Below, piece by piece: positions 1 through 9,718 of a stretch of 64,000 nt of DNA. The notes beneath the pieces were generated by a model. The model made no database searches. It was not told the origin of the DNA and saw only the letters and a list, made by a program, of their open reading frames with translations. Within the stretch, counting starts at the first letter, position 1. Each line of letters begins with the position of its first letter. Both the position numbers and the translations under genes were made by a program. The DNA is from Candidatus Krumholzibacteriota bacterium (GTDB lineage Bacteria; Krumholzibacteriota; Krumholzibacteriia; JAJRXK01): contig JAJDAC010000036.1 of assembly GCA_029262065.1 (NCBI GenBank), forward strand, positions 1 through 64,000, in the 5' to 3' direction.

Positions 1-475
1 TGAGGGTTTTCACTCCGCGCAGACACTGCAGGGCGTCGACCGTCTTGCGATACGGCTCCCGCCTGGATTCCCGTTCGATTTCAGCGTCGAGTGCGTTCAG
101 CTGACTCTCCAGGTACTCCAGGTGCTCGAGCTCCATCGACAAACACAGCTGCGCGGGTCCCTCAAGCTCACACCGCATTTGCGCAATCCAGATGCGGTGT
201 TTCTTGGTCCAGTTGGAATTGCTCCCGTCGAACGTGAGACCCTGGCGCAACAGAAAGCCACAGATTCTATGCTTCGCGCGCTTCGCCTCCTGCTTGAGCA
301 CGGCACGGCCGCTGCGCAGGAGTTTCGCAAGTTGGATCGCGTCGATCTTGTCGGTCTTTCGACGATCGCCGGGCTTACGCGGAATCAACGACGGGGCAAC
401 GACCTCGCACGAGTACCCGTGGTCGGTGAGCGCCCGGTGGAGGACGGTTAACACCTCTATCCAACCCGCGATCAT
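1..475 (-). pseudogene. IS110-family transposase remnant
   Basis: The minus strand encodes a recognisable piece of an IS110-type (DEDD) transposase. It contains the signature segment VVAPSLIPRKPGDRRKTD followed by KIDAIQLAKLLRSG, and further on FLLRQG, WTKKHRIW and the coiled segment before ALQCLRGVKTL, all in the family order. The N-terminal 50 or so residues that carry the first catalytic Asp are absent. A block of about 23 residues normally lying between the RSG and the following helix (the part around VWVPDE in relatives) is missing without loss of frame. The C-terminal half would lie beyond position 1. It is therefore very probably inactive. The limit at 475 is the first in-frame ATG, not a confirmed start. 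Confidence 0.8.
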
Positions 476-525
476 CGCGGGGGTCCAGCCGTTCCATAGG
501 GTCTAGGTCCGCTAGAGACCGATGG

Positions 526-565
526 ATCGGGCGAGGGGGTGGCTACCCTCTCGCCCGATTGTTTT
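526..565. terminator. Strong GC hairpin with short T tract
   Basis: Arms at 526-539 and 546-559 pair over 14 bases with one mismatch and a six-base loop (TGGCTA). On the plus strand they are followed by TTGTTTT. This is terminator-like on the plus strand, but no gene of that strand ends just upstream. It lies just beyond the broken 5' end of the IS110 remnant, so it may instead be part of that element's noncoding flank. Confidence 0.5.
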
Positions 566-714
566 CTGCGCACGTGTAGGCGAGTCGTATAAGCATCGGT
601 CACGAAGAACGTGTTATTCTTGAGTCGGTCTCTTTGTGGCGCTTCCGGGCATGGAACTGGAACTGGATTCCTGTCCAACGGGCTGAACCTCTTGGGTGGG
701 CGTGACGCCGGTGA

Positions 715-885
715 CTGGAGCGAACCGCCGGCGGCGTACCGGGCAATCCCGGCCAGAATGGCTTCGCCGGAAGCTGCGATGGCGCCCACGGAAACGGTGG
801 CGCCGGTGGTACGGGTACGTGTCCCGGTGGTGCGGGTGGTCGCGGTGGCCTCCAAGGCAGCAATTCGGGCCTGAACGGGAGCTAG
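715..885 (+). other. Gly-rich coding relic in a gene-poor stretch
   Basis: The stretch 476-973 has no convincing gene. One plus-strand frame, open from 715 to the TAG at 883-885, reads as a Gly/Asn/Ala-rich repeat peptide (NGGAGGTGTCPGGAGGRGG) with two cysteines. Upstream of the in-frame TGA at 712-714, a neighbouring frame reads GASGHGTGTG. This looks like the eroded end of a Gly-rich surface protein, but biased composition alone could produce it. No start codon or ribosome binding site is evident. Confidence 0.25.
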
Positions 886-973
886 CCGCGGTAGCGGCGG
901 CGCCGGTGGGAATTCTGGTTCGGGCGGGCGGGCTGTCAGGGAACACCAAACTAGACGGGTCGTAGAGTCGGGC

Positions 974-3900
974 TCACTTCAGCAGAAGGAGTTTCCGTTG
1001 ATCCCTGACGGTTCCCGCCACCAATCGCGCGTAGAAGACTCCGCTCGATAGCAACGTTCCGCGGTCGTCGCGTCCGTTCCACATTCGCGCGTGTGATCCC
1101 GCCGCCAGGTGCGCGTCCAACAGCGACCGCACCCGTACGCCTCGCACGTCGAAGATATCCAGCCGCACACGACCTGCGCGCGCCAACTCAAATTCGATGG
1201 CGGCGGCAGGATTGAACGGATTCGGTCGGACGTTGGCCAACCGCGTCGGCGAAATGGTCGGCGTTGTCCCGGTGGGAATGGGCGTGGTTGGTCCGAAATG
1301 CAGGCGATAGGTGCCAGTCCCCGTCATGCTCGATGGACCGTTCCGCCATACCGCCACGCAGTAGTATCCCGATTCGGGAATCGTGAAAGACACCGCTTCG
1401 TCCGAAGCTGGCCCCGCCAGAAACGACTCCACCGACCAGTCACGGTCGCTCCTTGATTGATGCGCGACGCTGGCGCGCAACACGGTCAGTCCCCAGTCAG
1501 TTGTTCCTGCCACGTGCTCGAGCTGCAGGTCGAGCACGCCACGCGTCAGTTGCACCTCATGCAACGCCACGAGCGTTCCATCGGCCAGGTCGAAGTCGCC
1601 GTAGGTTCCCAAAGGCACGCTGGCCAGGAACTTCGATTCAACCACATTGGCAGTGTAGCCAGCCGTTCCCTGCACGTTCACGATCCCCACGTCCATCGTC
1701 CGGGGTGATGTGACGCGGAAATTGGTAGCCACGAACTCCAACTCGTCGGGCCCCGTGTCCGACGCCACGTGGAACGCATGGAACCCCGTGCGCGCATCGG
1801 TCGCGGTTTCATGCAAGCGCACGTCCACGTCGCACTGGACGCCAGGCATGGCGGCAAACGCCAACCAATGACCGTCTTCGCCGATCGGCTGCGGGCTTGG
1901 AATGCGAATACCATCGCAATTGAGACTCAGGGCGCCACTTGCCAGAGCGTCCCATCCACCGATGGGATCGGGCGGGCTGCTGCGAACCTGGCTGGTGCCT
2001 ATCGCCAGCTCGGAAGGAAGGAAGACCCACTGGTCGGCGAACTTGTTATTCACCTCGTTTTCCTCGGTCACCAAACCGCGAGAATCGACGAACGCGCCCA
2101 CGGTGTGGCGTCCACCGGTTACAACACCCAATGAAAAATTCAGGAACGGACTGGTACTCGGGCCCGGGAGCGGACTCTGCGCAAGGTTTGCTCGGTGCAC
2201 ACCGTCCACGCGCATCGATGTGATCACGCTCGCGGCGTCCCGGCTTGTCTTGTTCTCCAGCGAGAAGTTCACGAACTGTGCCGCATCCCCGGACAGTTGG
2301 GTGGGTTCCGGGACGTTCACCGGATCGGAGTGTAGGGATGACATGGGTAACAGCGGTCCTGCCCATCCAGCCGCGTTCCCGGCCAGATAGTCGGCCTCTG
2401 TACTCCGAACCAGGATCGTGAACGGTTGCGCCGCACTCACGCCGTTGGCCGGATCGCGGTGGACGGCCAGCCCAAAACTTCCCTCCAGAATCGTCGCATC
2501 CATGAATAGCGTGGCGAAACCGGATCCGTTCGTGATCGCGGCCGCCTGCGCATCGTGCAGACCGCCATGCCCCATGTCGTCGTCCAATAGCAGCAGGTGA
2601 AGTGCGCCAAGCTGTGCGTCGGTGTCTACTTCGATGGCGAAACTGTGCAAACGCGGGTCGCCGGGGTTGCCAACGGGATCGAAATGGAACAAATCCATGG
2701 CTTCGTCCACGGCGAGCGTATGATTGCTCATCGCATCGACTGTCAAAGCCTCGCTGAATAGAACCTGTACGTGAGCATCGCTTTCGTTGCGAACCAGGAA
2801 CAGATCGTTGGAGTTGAGCAGGGCTACGTCCCAATCGGCTGCGCCCGCATTGTCTTCGCGTATGAACACAGCATCGAGCTCTCCGGCGGGCTCTACCGAG
2901 AATGCCAACAGGCTTTGTGCGAGGTAGCCGCTCTGAGGGCTTGCAGACTGTGGGAACACTCGTAGGTCATAGTCGTCGTCAGTAGACTCGGCGTAAGCGC
3001 TCACCGCCACGAACTCCGCGCCGTTGGTGTTGATGTCAAAGCCCTGGCAATTGGGACTCCCCACCAACGGTGCTGGATCCCAGCCGCCAAAAGGGTCGGG
3101 TGGCGCGGGCGTCGTTAGCAGACCCGCGGCTTGAATTGCCGGGGCCGACCATACCCACTGTCTTGCGAACGAGTTGTCGGACTCATTCTGTTCTGGCATT
3201 TCTTCAAGCGAATCGCCCACCAGTGTGAGTGTGTGGCGCCCGGCGGGGATCACGAAGATACCCTTGTTGTACCATTGGTAGAATGACCCCGCCGGCACGA
3301 TCAAGTTCTGGCTCAGGGTCTCCGAATCCAGTGGCAAGCCATCCAGGAGTGCGTCGATGCGTGCCGGTCCGGCGGCCGGAAGTTCTCCGGAATTGAACAG
3401 CTCAAAGCTCAGAAACGTCGACACGGTGTTCAGCGTGGTGGGCAGGGCGACCGCAGGTGTAAACACGGGATGTGGGTGCGGGATCAGCGGAAACGGGAAG
3501 AAGAGCGAAGCCGCTCCCGCCTGCAGATCGGCTGGCTCGGGATCGCGAACCACCACCGGGCCGTGCGAGGCGTACGACGTGCTCCAATTCCCGGCCCGAT
3601 CCAGGGCGCGGATACTGAGATAGTAGCTCCCCGGTGGGAGCGGCTGCGTGATCAACGTGCCGGCACTGGCGTGGTCCACCGTGGCGTCCGGCATCTGCGG
3701 TTGCGGACCGATCCAGACCGAGTAGTTGAAGCCCGGCGACATGGCATCATAGGCTGGGTCCCACTCGAACCGGATTGTCGCGTCGGGCGAGGGCACTCCC
3801 AACGCGTGGCTGGGCGACGTGAGATTCTGCACCACACTCGGGGGCGTACTGTCGATATTGAACCCGTTGTTGAACGCCGTGCTCCAGAGTGTGGCTGCGT

Positions 3901-5527
3901 CGCCGGGGTTTCGCTCCAGAAAGTCGGCCAGGAACGAGTAGCCCGATGTGGGCCCGTCGAGCAAGATGGTCTCGAGAATCGAAAAGAAGCTGTAGTTACT
4001 CGAGTCTTCGCCCACCCCCGCGGCGCGGGGGTCTTTGTCGTCGTCGAGGCTTCCGCCATCATCCAGGTCGCGCAGGAGCGCGGAAATCGTTCCCTCAGTG
4101 ATGTTCTCGGGGTCGTAGTCGTCGTTTCCGTTCGCTTCGCTTGAGCACTTCGCTTGCTCTTCGTAGTCCCGGGGAGCGAGGGCCTCTCCGCCCACATGGC
4201 CGTAGTTCGTGGACACCCAGCGTGTGACTTTGTCGGCAAAGAAGTCAGGCACGCCCTCGGCCCAAGCCACTATGTAGGTTTCCTGACACCAAGCGCAGTG
4301 TCGACACGGCTCGCCGGGGGTGTCGCAGCGCGAGCCCGCGTTGCAGTATCCGCCTTCTCCACCCGATGAACCGAAGAAGCGCATCCAGTGGTGCCCGTAC
4401 TCATGCCAGTAGGTCGAATCAGCCCACGTGGAGTCCTTGTCCGATGTCTGCGGCAGGTGGATTTCCTGGTCTTGGCCCTCGTAGTGCGGCCAGTCGGAGC
4501 TGGGCCACACTACGTTGATCTTGGGAATCGCGCCGAAGCCCACCTGGTCGAACAAGAGCCAGGCGCGCGTGAACTGCACCACCATGTGCACCGCCGCGGC
4601 GTACTCGTTCTCGTAGATCGCCTCGTGGTCCATGACTTCGTTAGTGGGAATCGAGTTCCAGATGACGCTCGTGTCCCAACGATAGGTTCCGAACTCGCCC
4701 GAGCCCACGCCCGCCTTCACCTTCACCTTGCCGTTTTCAGCCGCGAACCGAACGTACAGGTCGGGATGACCCTCGAAGATCCAGTTGTAGTTGATGGTGT
4801 AGTTCCCGTTTTCGTCGACGATCGAGCCGCCTAGTAGGCGGTCGGGCCCGGGCTCGGCGTCGTAGAGGAACGCCGTGATCCCTTCGGCTCCGACGCTATT
4901 GCCGAAGTTACGGCGATACGAGAGGCTGCCGGTCACCTTGCGCAGACTGGCCTTCCCGGCCAGCGTGGTTTCACTGGGTTCGTCGGTTTCCTTGTCGCCG
5001 ATGCCGGGGCGGAACACGGTGGCTGCGTCGGGTATGCCCACCGCCAGCGGGGACACCGCTGACTCGTTCAAGCCCGGGAAAGAACTCTCGCCCCGTTGCA
5101 GAACTCCTACGCGTGGGTCCACGAGATAGACATCGACCCGACGATGATCTCCATCGAGTTCGTATTCCAGGAACAGCGGCATCGTCGGTTCGTTGCAATA
5201 AAGGTCCATGGTGCCCGTGAACGACTCTCCGGCCGACAGCGCTATCGAGGCCGGCCATCCGAAGCGCGTGGCCAACCAAGCTGGTACTCATTTGGATGTA
5301 TTGTCCGACTTCACCTCGGGGTTCGAGATGGTCACGTCGAAGGCCGCCGTGAGTCGTACCGCGAGCGAGTAGCCCTCGCCGGCCGCCGGGCGGTCTTCGG
5401 CGTCGTAGATGAACTCCACGTCTACGTTGTCATAGATCGTGGCGCGAGCGGTGGAGGGGGTAAGGACCGCGAGCATCACCGCAAAGATCATTGCCGAAAG
5501 TTCTAGAGTGTTGAGTGCTCGTGTCAT
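974..5527 (-). CDS. Large secreted metalloprotease with CARDB and C-terminal sorting-like domain, interrupted by in-frame TGA
   Basis: The reading frame from the ATG at 5527 begins with a signal peptide (SAMIFAVMLAVLTPSTARA). It meets a TGA at 5288-5290 after 79 codons and continues in the same frame to 974. The continuation carries the zinc-protease motif HEYGHHW (about residue 375), a nearby Cys-rich stretch and a Glu-rich helix (AWAEGVPDFF) that may supply the third ligand. Fibronectin-III-like and two CARDB-like beta domains follow. The last 85 residues form a FlgD-Ig/T9SS-like tail (PNPFNP, DVRGVRVRSL, WNGRDDRG, SGVFYARL). The protein is probably exported and attached to or released from the surface. 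If the TGA is real, only the signal-peptide fragment would be made, unless the long part restarts at the TTG at 5275, which would lack a signal peptide. It follows the 5524-5964 gene with an ATGA overlap, so the two form an operon. Confidence 0.85.
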
Positions 5528-5964
5528 CGCTGCTCCTTACGGAACTTCGCGAACCACATCCGCTGCCGCGCGGCCGCTTCGCGCAGCGTGGATGCCAAAG
5601 AGGCGTCGCCGTCAGCTTCGGCGTATCGCGCTTGTAACTCGAGCAGATCCACCTGGAAGGCGAGCTTGCGGGCTACGATGACCGATCGCGCAGCGGTCGG
5701 TTCACCAGCCTTGCTCGCCGAGGCCTTCAACTCGCGCAGGTCGGCGTGGAGGTCAGTACGTAACGCCAGCAACTCCTCGGCGAAGGTCGTGGAGGAGGTC
5801 GCGCTGGCGAGCTTGAGATACTCGGGCGGTTGGTCGGCCCTGTTCGGGTCGGGGGCAAGGCCCTCGAGTTGGACCGGAACCGGCTCTGGATTGACCTCAG
5901 GCGTTGCTGACGTGGAATAGACAGGGACGAGTAGGGCGATTGTGAGCAACCAATGGGCACGCAT
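5524..5964 (-). CDS. Small exported helical protein of unknown function
   Basis: 146 residues. An N-terminal signal peptide (WLLTIALLVPVYSTSA) is followed by a Pro-rich linker. A long, charged, Leu/Ala-rich helical region from about residue 55 to the end (ELLALRTDLHADLRELKA and similar heptads) probably forms a coiled coil. I recognise no family. Its stop overlaps the start of the metalloprotease by four bases (ATGA), so the two are translated together. It could be an escort, inhibitor or periplasmic partner of that protease; this is inference from position only. Confidence 0.7.
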   Translation of the reverse strand: MRAHWLLTIALLVPVYSTSATPEVNPEPVPVQLEGLAPDPNRADQPPEYLKLASATSSTTFAEELLALRTDLHADLRELKASASKAGEPTAARSVIVARKLAFQVDLLELQARYAEADGDASLASTLREAAARQRMWFAKFRKEQR

Positions 5965-6054
5965 CGCGGATCTCCTGGGCGCGGGGGCTGGTGGTCGGCG
6001 TCATTGTGGTAAGGCTTTGGGTGTGGGTGACCGCACAGTCAGGCTCGTTCCTTC

Positions 6055-7061
6055 ATGAAGAACTACCAGATCCGTTGCCTCGTTCCCGCGTTTATCTTGT
6101 TCCTGGAGCTGGTCCTGGGCGCCTGCGGGAGCGACCCCACCGCACCGCCGGACGAACCCGTGATTCCCCAACCCGATCCGGACGGTGTGTTGCTCACGGG
6201 CGCCGACGGCGACAACGCGGTAGCCGCAACCATCGCGCTTCCCGGCGTGCGTGACATCAATGGGGGCCTGTCCGTGGGAACTCCCAACGGGGCCGGTGGC
6301 AACGACATCAGCAGTCTCGACGCGCTTTCCGACCTGGTTTCCATCAACAGCCTTTACATTCAGAACACTCAGATCACGAACCTGGATGCACTGGCTGGAG
6401 TCATCGAGTCAATAGGTAGTGGGGGGCAATGGGTCTGGCTGGAGAACAACAACGCGCTCACGGATATCAGCGACATTGGAGGCTTTCCTTACCTCTTACC
6501 ACGACTCCACATTCTCGAGAACGACCTGCTCCAAGACCTCGCTGGCCTCAACGTTTCAACGCTGTACACCTGCAATATTGCGGGCAACCGTTCGCTTACC
6601 TCTCTGGAGGGACTGGAATCCGTGACCGTCATCCAGGACGACCTGACAGTCAGGGATAACACCGCGCTGATCGATTTGGCGAACCTGGAGTCACTGGACA
6701 CAGTGGGTGGAGATTTCGGCGTCTTGTTCAACGACTACCTGGAGCCTCACCAGCGTTGGCACGCCACGGTCTCATCGACCTCGCCGGCTTGAATAGCGTG
6801 ACCGCCTGCAGCGACCTGTACGTTCAGAACAACAACGGTCTCATAGGTCTCGATGGGCTGGGCCTTACGCAGGTTGCCGGCGGTGTGAATTTCCAGAACA
6901 ACTCCTGTCTGGATCAGATCGTCATCGATGCATTCACGGACAACCTGCAGGTTGGCGGTACGATCGTCTCGACCAACAATGGAGAAAACTGCAACCAGGC
7001 CCGGCTCGCCCGGTTCCGGCAATCAGGGGCAGGCTTGGCCAACACCCCCCAAGTTCCGTAG
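6055..7061 (+). pseudogene. L-domain-like (leucine-rich) lipoprotein, frameshifted
   Basis: Starts with a lipoprotein signal peptide (LELVLGAC lipobox). Repeats of about 23-25 residues follow, of the receptor L-domain/LRR kind (SLYIQNTQITNLDALAGV, LTSLEGLESVTVIQDDL, DLYVQNNNGLIGLDGLG). The frame that starts at 6055 runs out at 6792 in unrelated sequence. The repeats resume in another frame from about 6756 to 7061. An intermediate frame at 6743-6757 reads SLTSVG, which also fits the repeat, so two small indels between about 6740 and 6765 are likely. The intact product would be about 335 residues, a surface adhesion or recognition lipoprotein. Sequencing error and true decay cannot be told apart here. 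Confidence 0.75.
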
Positions 7062-7089
7062 TTACAAGAAATCCCATCTTGCTGTAACA

Positions 7090-7102
7090 CGGAGATTCTC
7101 CG
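7090..7102. promoter_or_regulatory. 13-base palindrome upstream of the peroxidase gene
   Basis: CGGAGA-T-TCTCCG is a perfect inverted repeat 55 bases before the peroxidase start. It is placed where an operator could sit. No factor is identifiable and chance occurrence is possible. Confidence 0.2.
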
Positions 7103-7157
7103 ATGGTCTAGACTGGACCGGACGTTGCCTTTGGAACACCGATTTACGGAGGGTTTC

Positions 7158-9080
7158 ATGTCCCGGTCCGTTCTGTCCCTGACCTGTCTCCTGCTCACGC
7201 TCCCAGTCGTCTCGGCCGAGACTCCCGTGCGTGCCGAAGCGCAGGCTCTGACCTCGCTCTCCTACTACCGCTCCTTCGACGGCACTGGCAACAACCCATT
7301 CCATCCCACCTGGGGCGCAGCGGGAACCGCCTTTCAGCGTTTTGCTCCGGCCGACTACATCGACGGCTCGGGAATGCCAGTTGGGCAGGATCTCCCCAAC
7401 CCGCGTGCCATCAGCAACGCCTGCGCGGCTCAGTCGGGTTCGATTCCCAACGATCGACAGGCCTCACACTACGTGTGGCAGTGGGGGCAGTTCATCGATC
7501 ACGATATCGCGCTGACTCTCATTGCCGATCCGGGCGAGGCACTCCACATCGATGTGCCGATGGCCGACCCGTTCTTCGACCCCGACGAGACGGGTGTCCA
7601 GATCATTCCGTTCATGCGATCGAACTATGTCATGGTGAACGGTGTTCGCGAACAGCTGAATCAAACCACGTCGTACATCGACGGCTCCATGGTCTACGGT
7701 CCCAACGAAGACCGTGCGCGAGAACTTCGTACGCTCGACGGTACTGGAAGACTGAAGACCAGCACCGGGGATCTTCTGCCTTTCAACCTCAACGGATTCC
7801 CCAACGAACCCACATCGCTGGATCCGGGTTTGTTTCTGGCTGGCGACGTTCGGGCCAACGAACAGGTAGGTCTCACGGCGCTGCACACCCTGTTCGTGCG
7901 CGAGCACAACTACCAGGCTGACTGTATCCGCAATGACGCGCCACAGCTTCCTGGCGAAGACGTCTACCAGCTGGCTCGCGCCATCGTAGTGGCCGAGATC
8001 CAGGCCATCACGTACCGGGAGTTCCTGCCCATGCTTCTGGGTCCCAATGCCCTGGCTCCGTACGATGGGTTCGACCACGAAGTCCAACCCGACAACGCAA
8101 ATGTCTTCGCGGGTGCGGCGTTTCGGGTAGGGCACACGCTACTGCCATCGGTGCTGCCGCGTATCGACGCCAGCGGCACCGAGATTCCCCAGGGTCACCT
8201 TGCCCTCGCCGATGCCTTCTTCGACCCACAGCCCATTCTGGACGCTGGCATCGATCCGTTGCTGCGGGGGCTGGGCTCCGCCCGCGCCGAGGAAATCGAT
8301 GCCGTCGTGGTGGACGACATTCGTAACTTCCTGTTCGGTGATCCTGGTCAGGGCGGACTCGACCTGGCGGCTCTCAACCTGCAGCGGGGCCGCGATCATG
8401 GTTTGCCGCGATACAATCACGCGCGCCGCGATATGGGTTTGCGTCCGAGAAGCAGCTTTGCCGAAGTATCGTCCAATCCGCAGGTCGTGGCTCGACTGGA
8501 AGCCATCTACGACGATGTGAACGACATCGATGTGTGGCTTGGTGGCCTGTGCGAGGACCACGAATCGGGCATGATGGTGGGCGAGCTATTCGCGACCATC
8601 ATCACTCGTCAGTTCGTTGCCTTTCGAGATGGCGACGGTTTCTGGTACCAGAAGACATTGCCCGCCGAATGGATTGGCTACGTCGAACAACAGGACCTGG
8701 CCACGATCATCCGCCGGAATACTGCCATTGGCTCAGAGTTGCCCGACAACGTGTTCCTGGCTCCCGATCCGATCACGGCCGTGAATCTGGCCGCGGGCGG
8801 CGAACTGACGGTTGGAATTCCCTATCCGAACCCTACCTACGGACGGGTGTCGCTGCTCACGTCACCGTCGCAGGACTCAGCCATGGCCACGGCGAACGTC
8901 TTTGACCTGCGTGGTCGACGTGTGGCTACTCCACGTCTGGTTCCCTCCGCCGCCGGCGAGTTCCGCTTGGATTGGAGCGGCCTGAACGAGCAGGGTCGGC
9001 GGGTCAGCGCTGGCACCTACCTGATCGTGGTCGAGAGCGCCGGCCAGAGGGCCAGCCGCAAAGTGGTGGTCGTCGACTGA
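7158..9080 (+). CDS. Secreted animal-type haem peroxidase with C-terminal sorting-like tail
   Basis: 640 residues from the ATG at 7158, which has GGAGGG close upstream and begins a signal peptide (SVLSLTCLLLTLPVVSA). The body matches the peroxidasin/myeloperoxidase superfamily. FIDHD (about residue 115) carries the distal His, LFVREHN the catalytic Arg, and FRVGHTLLP (about residue 325) the proximal haem His; LNLQRGRDHG is also characteristic. The last 85 residues are a FlgD-Ig/T9SS-like tail (PYPNPTYG, FDLRGRRV, SAGTYLIVVES). It probably acts outside the cell, oxidising halides or organic substrates with peroxide for defence or polymer modification. The haem ligands are present, so it should be active. 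Confidence 0.92.
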   Translation: MSRSVLSLTCLLLTLPVVSAETPVRAEAQALTSLSYYRSFDGTGNNPFHPTWGAAGTAFQRFAPADYIDGSGMPVGQDLPNPRAISNACAAQSGSIPNDRQASHYVWQWGQFIDHDIALTLIADPGEALHIDVPMADPFFDPDETGVQIIPFMRSNYVMVNGVREQLNQTTSYIDGSMVYGPNEDRARELRTLDGTGRLKTSTGDLLPFNLNGFPNEPTSLDPGLFLAGDVRANEQVGLTALHTLFVREHNYQADCIRNDAPQLPGEDVYQLARAIVVAEIQAITYREFLPMLLGPNALAPYDGFDHEVQPDNANVFAGAAFRVGHTLLPSVLPRIDASGTEIPQGHLALADAFFDPQPILDAGIDPLLRGLGSARAEEIDAVVVDDIRNFLFGDPGQGGLDLAALNLQRGRDHGLPRYNHARRDMGLRPRSSFAEVSSNPQVVARLEAIYDDVNDIDVWLGGLCEDHESGMMVGELFATIITRQFVAFRDGDGFWYQKTLPAEWIGYVEQQDLATIIRRNTAIGSELPDNVFLAPDPITAVNLAAGGELTVGIPYPNPTYGRVSLLTSPSQDSAMATANVFDLRGRRVATPRLVPSAAGEFRLDWSGLNEQGRRVSAGTYLIVVESAGQRASRKVVVVD

Positions 9081-9196
9081 TTTTGTTTTTTGCGCCAACT
9101 TTCTCTGGCCGCGTGAGTACTTGCTGATGACTATCCCCAATCAGGGCCGTGGACCAACCACCGGGACCGCCGCCCTCGTGCCCGAAGGAGCCAGAC

Positions 9197-9718
9197 TTGT
9201 CCAACGCAACTGATCCTGTTTCTGGTCGTCTGCGCTACGTCGCGGTCTTTGTCGTGGGCATTGCGGTGGGCCTTGGTGTCACCACATTGCTCAGCGGCGG
9301 CAATGCCGGTCCCTCGGCGGAAGACGCCATGGGAACGTTTCTCCCGCGCAGTTCGGTAGAGCGCATGGAGCTCATCGACAGCAAGACCATCAGTGCCGGT
9401 GACATGAAGGGTGCGGTCGAAACCCGGGGCGGGCGCGGAATCGTAATGATGGAAGTTGCCATCGAGTCCGACGCCGCCGGCCAGATCACCGTGGAGTTCG
9501 ATCACGACGTTCTCAGCCCACGCGGCTTCAACCAGCAGAATGCGATGGCCGGTGAAATCCACTTCACCAGGAACGAGTACCAGCTCGTGAACTCCGGGTC
9601 GAACCGCTACCAGATGACGTTTCGCAAGCGCCAGGAGATCAACTCGAACATGCGGGTTCAGATTTCCGGCGGCGGCGGGGAACAGGTCATCGAGGTCGGG
9701 ACGCAGCCTACCTCTTAG
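9197..9718 (+). CDS. Membrane-anchored protein of unknown function
   Basis: About 173 residues from a TTG at 9197 preceded by GAAGGAG at seven bases; a longer GTG start at 9149 lacks such a site. A single N-terminal membrane helix (YVAVFVVGIAVGLGVTTLL) is followed by about 130 exported residues. These are rich in beta-type sequence and resemble nothing I can name (EVAIESDAAGQITVEFDHD). The layout is that of a periplasmic domain tethered to the inner membrane. Its 3' end overlaps that of the convergent LysR gene by 11 bases. Confidence 0.65.
   Translation: MSNATDPVSGRLRYVAVFVVGIAVGLGVTTLLSGGNAGPSAEDAMGTFLPRSSVERMELIDSKTISAGDMKGAVETRGGRGIVMMEVAIESDAAGQITVEFDHDVLSPRGFNQQNAMAGEIHFTRNEYQLVNSGSNRYQMTFRKRQEINSNMRVQISGGGGEQVIEVGTQPTS

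Noticed and set aside
3470-4144. Long plus-strand frame inside the metalloprotease gene
   Set aside because: It is antisense to a well-supported domain, with Arg/Val-rich composition, no ribosome binding site and no recognisable motif.
5250-5290. Selenocysteine recoding at the TGA in the metalloprotease
   Set aside because: A GGCCA/TGGCC stem follows, but it is weak. The position is a linker after the signal peptide, where a redox residue makes no sense, and no selenocysteine gene is visible. TGA is used as a normal stop throughout.
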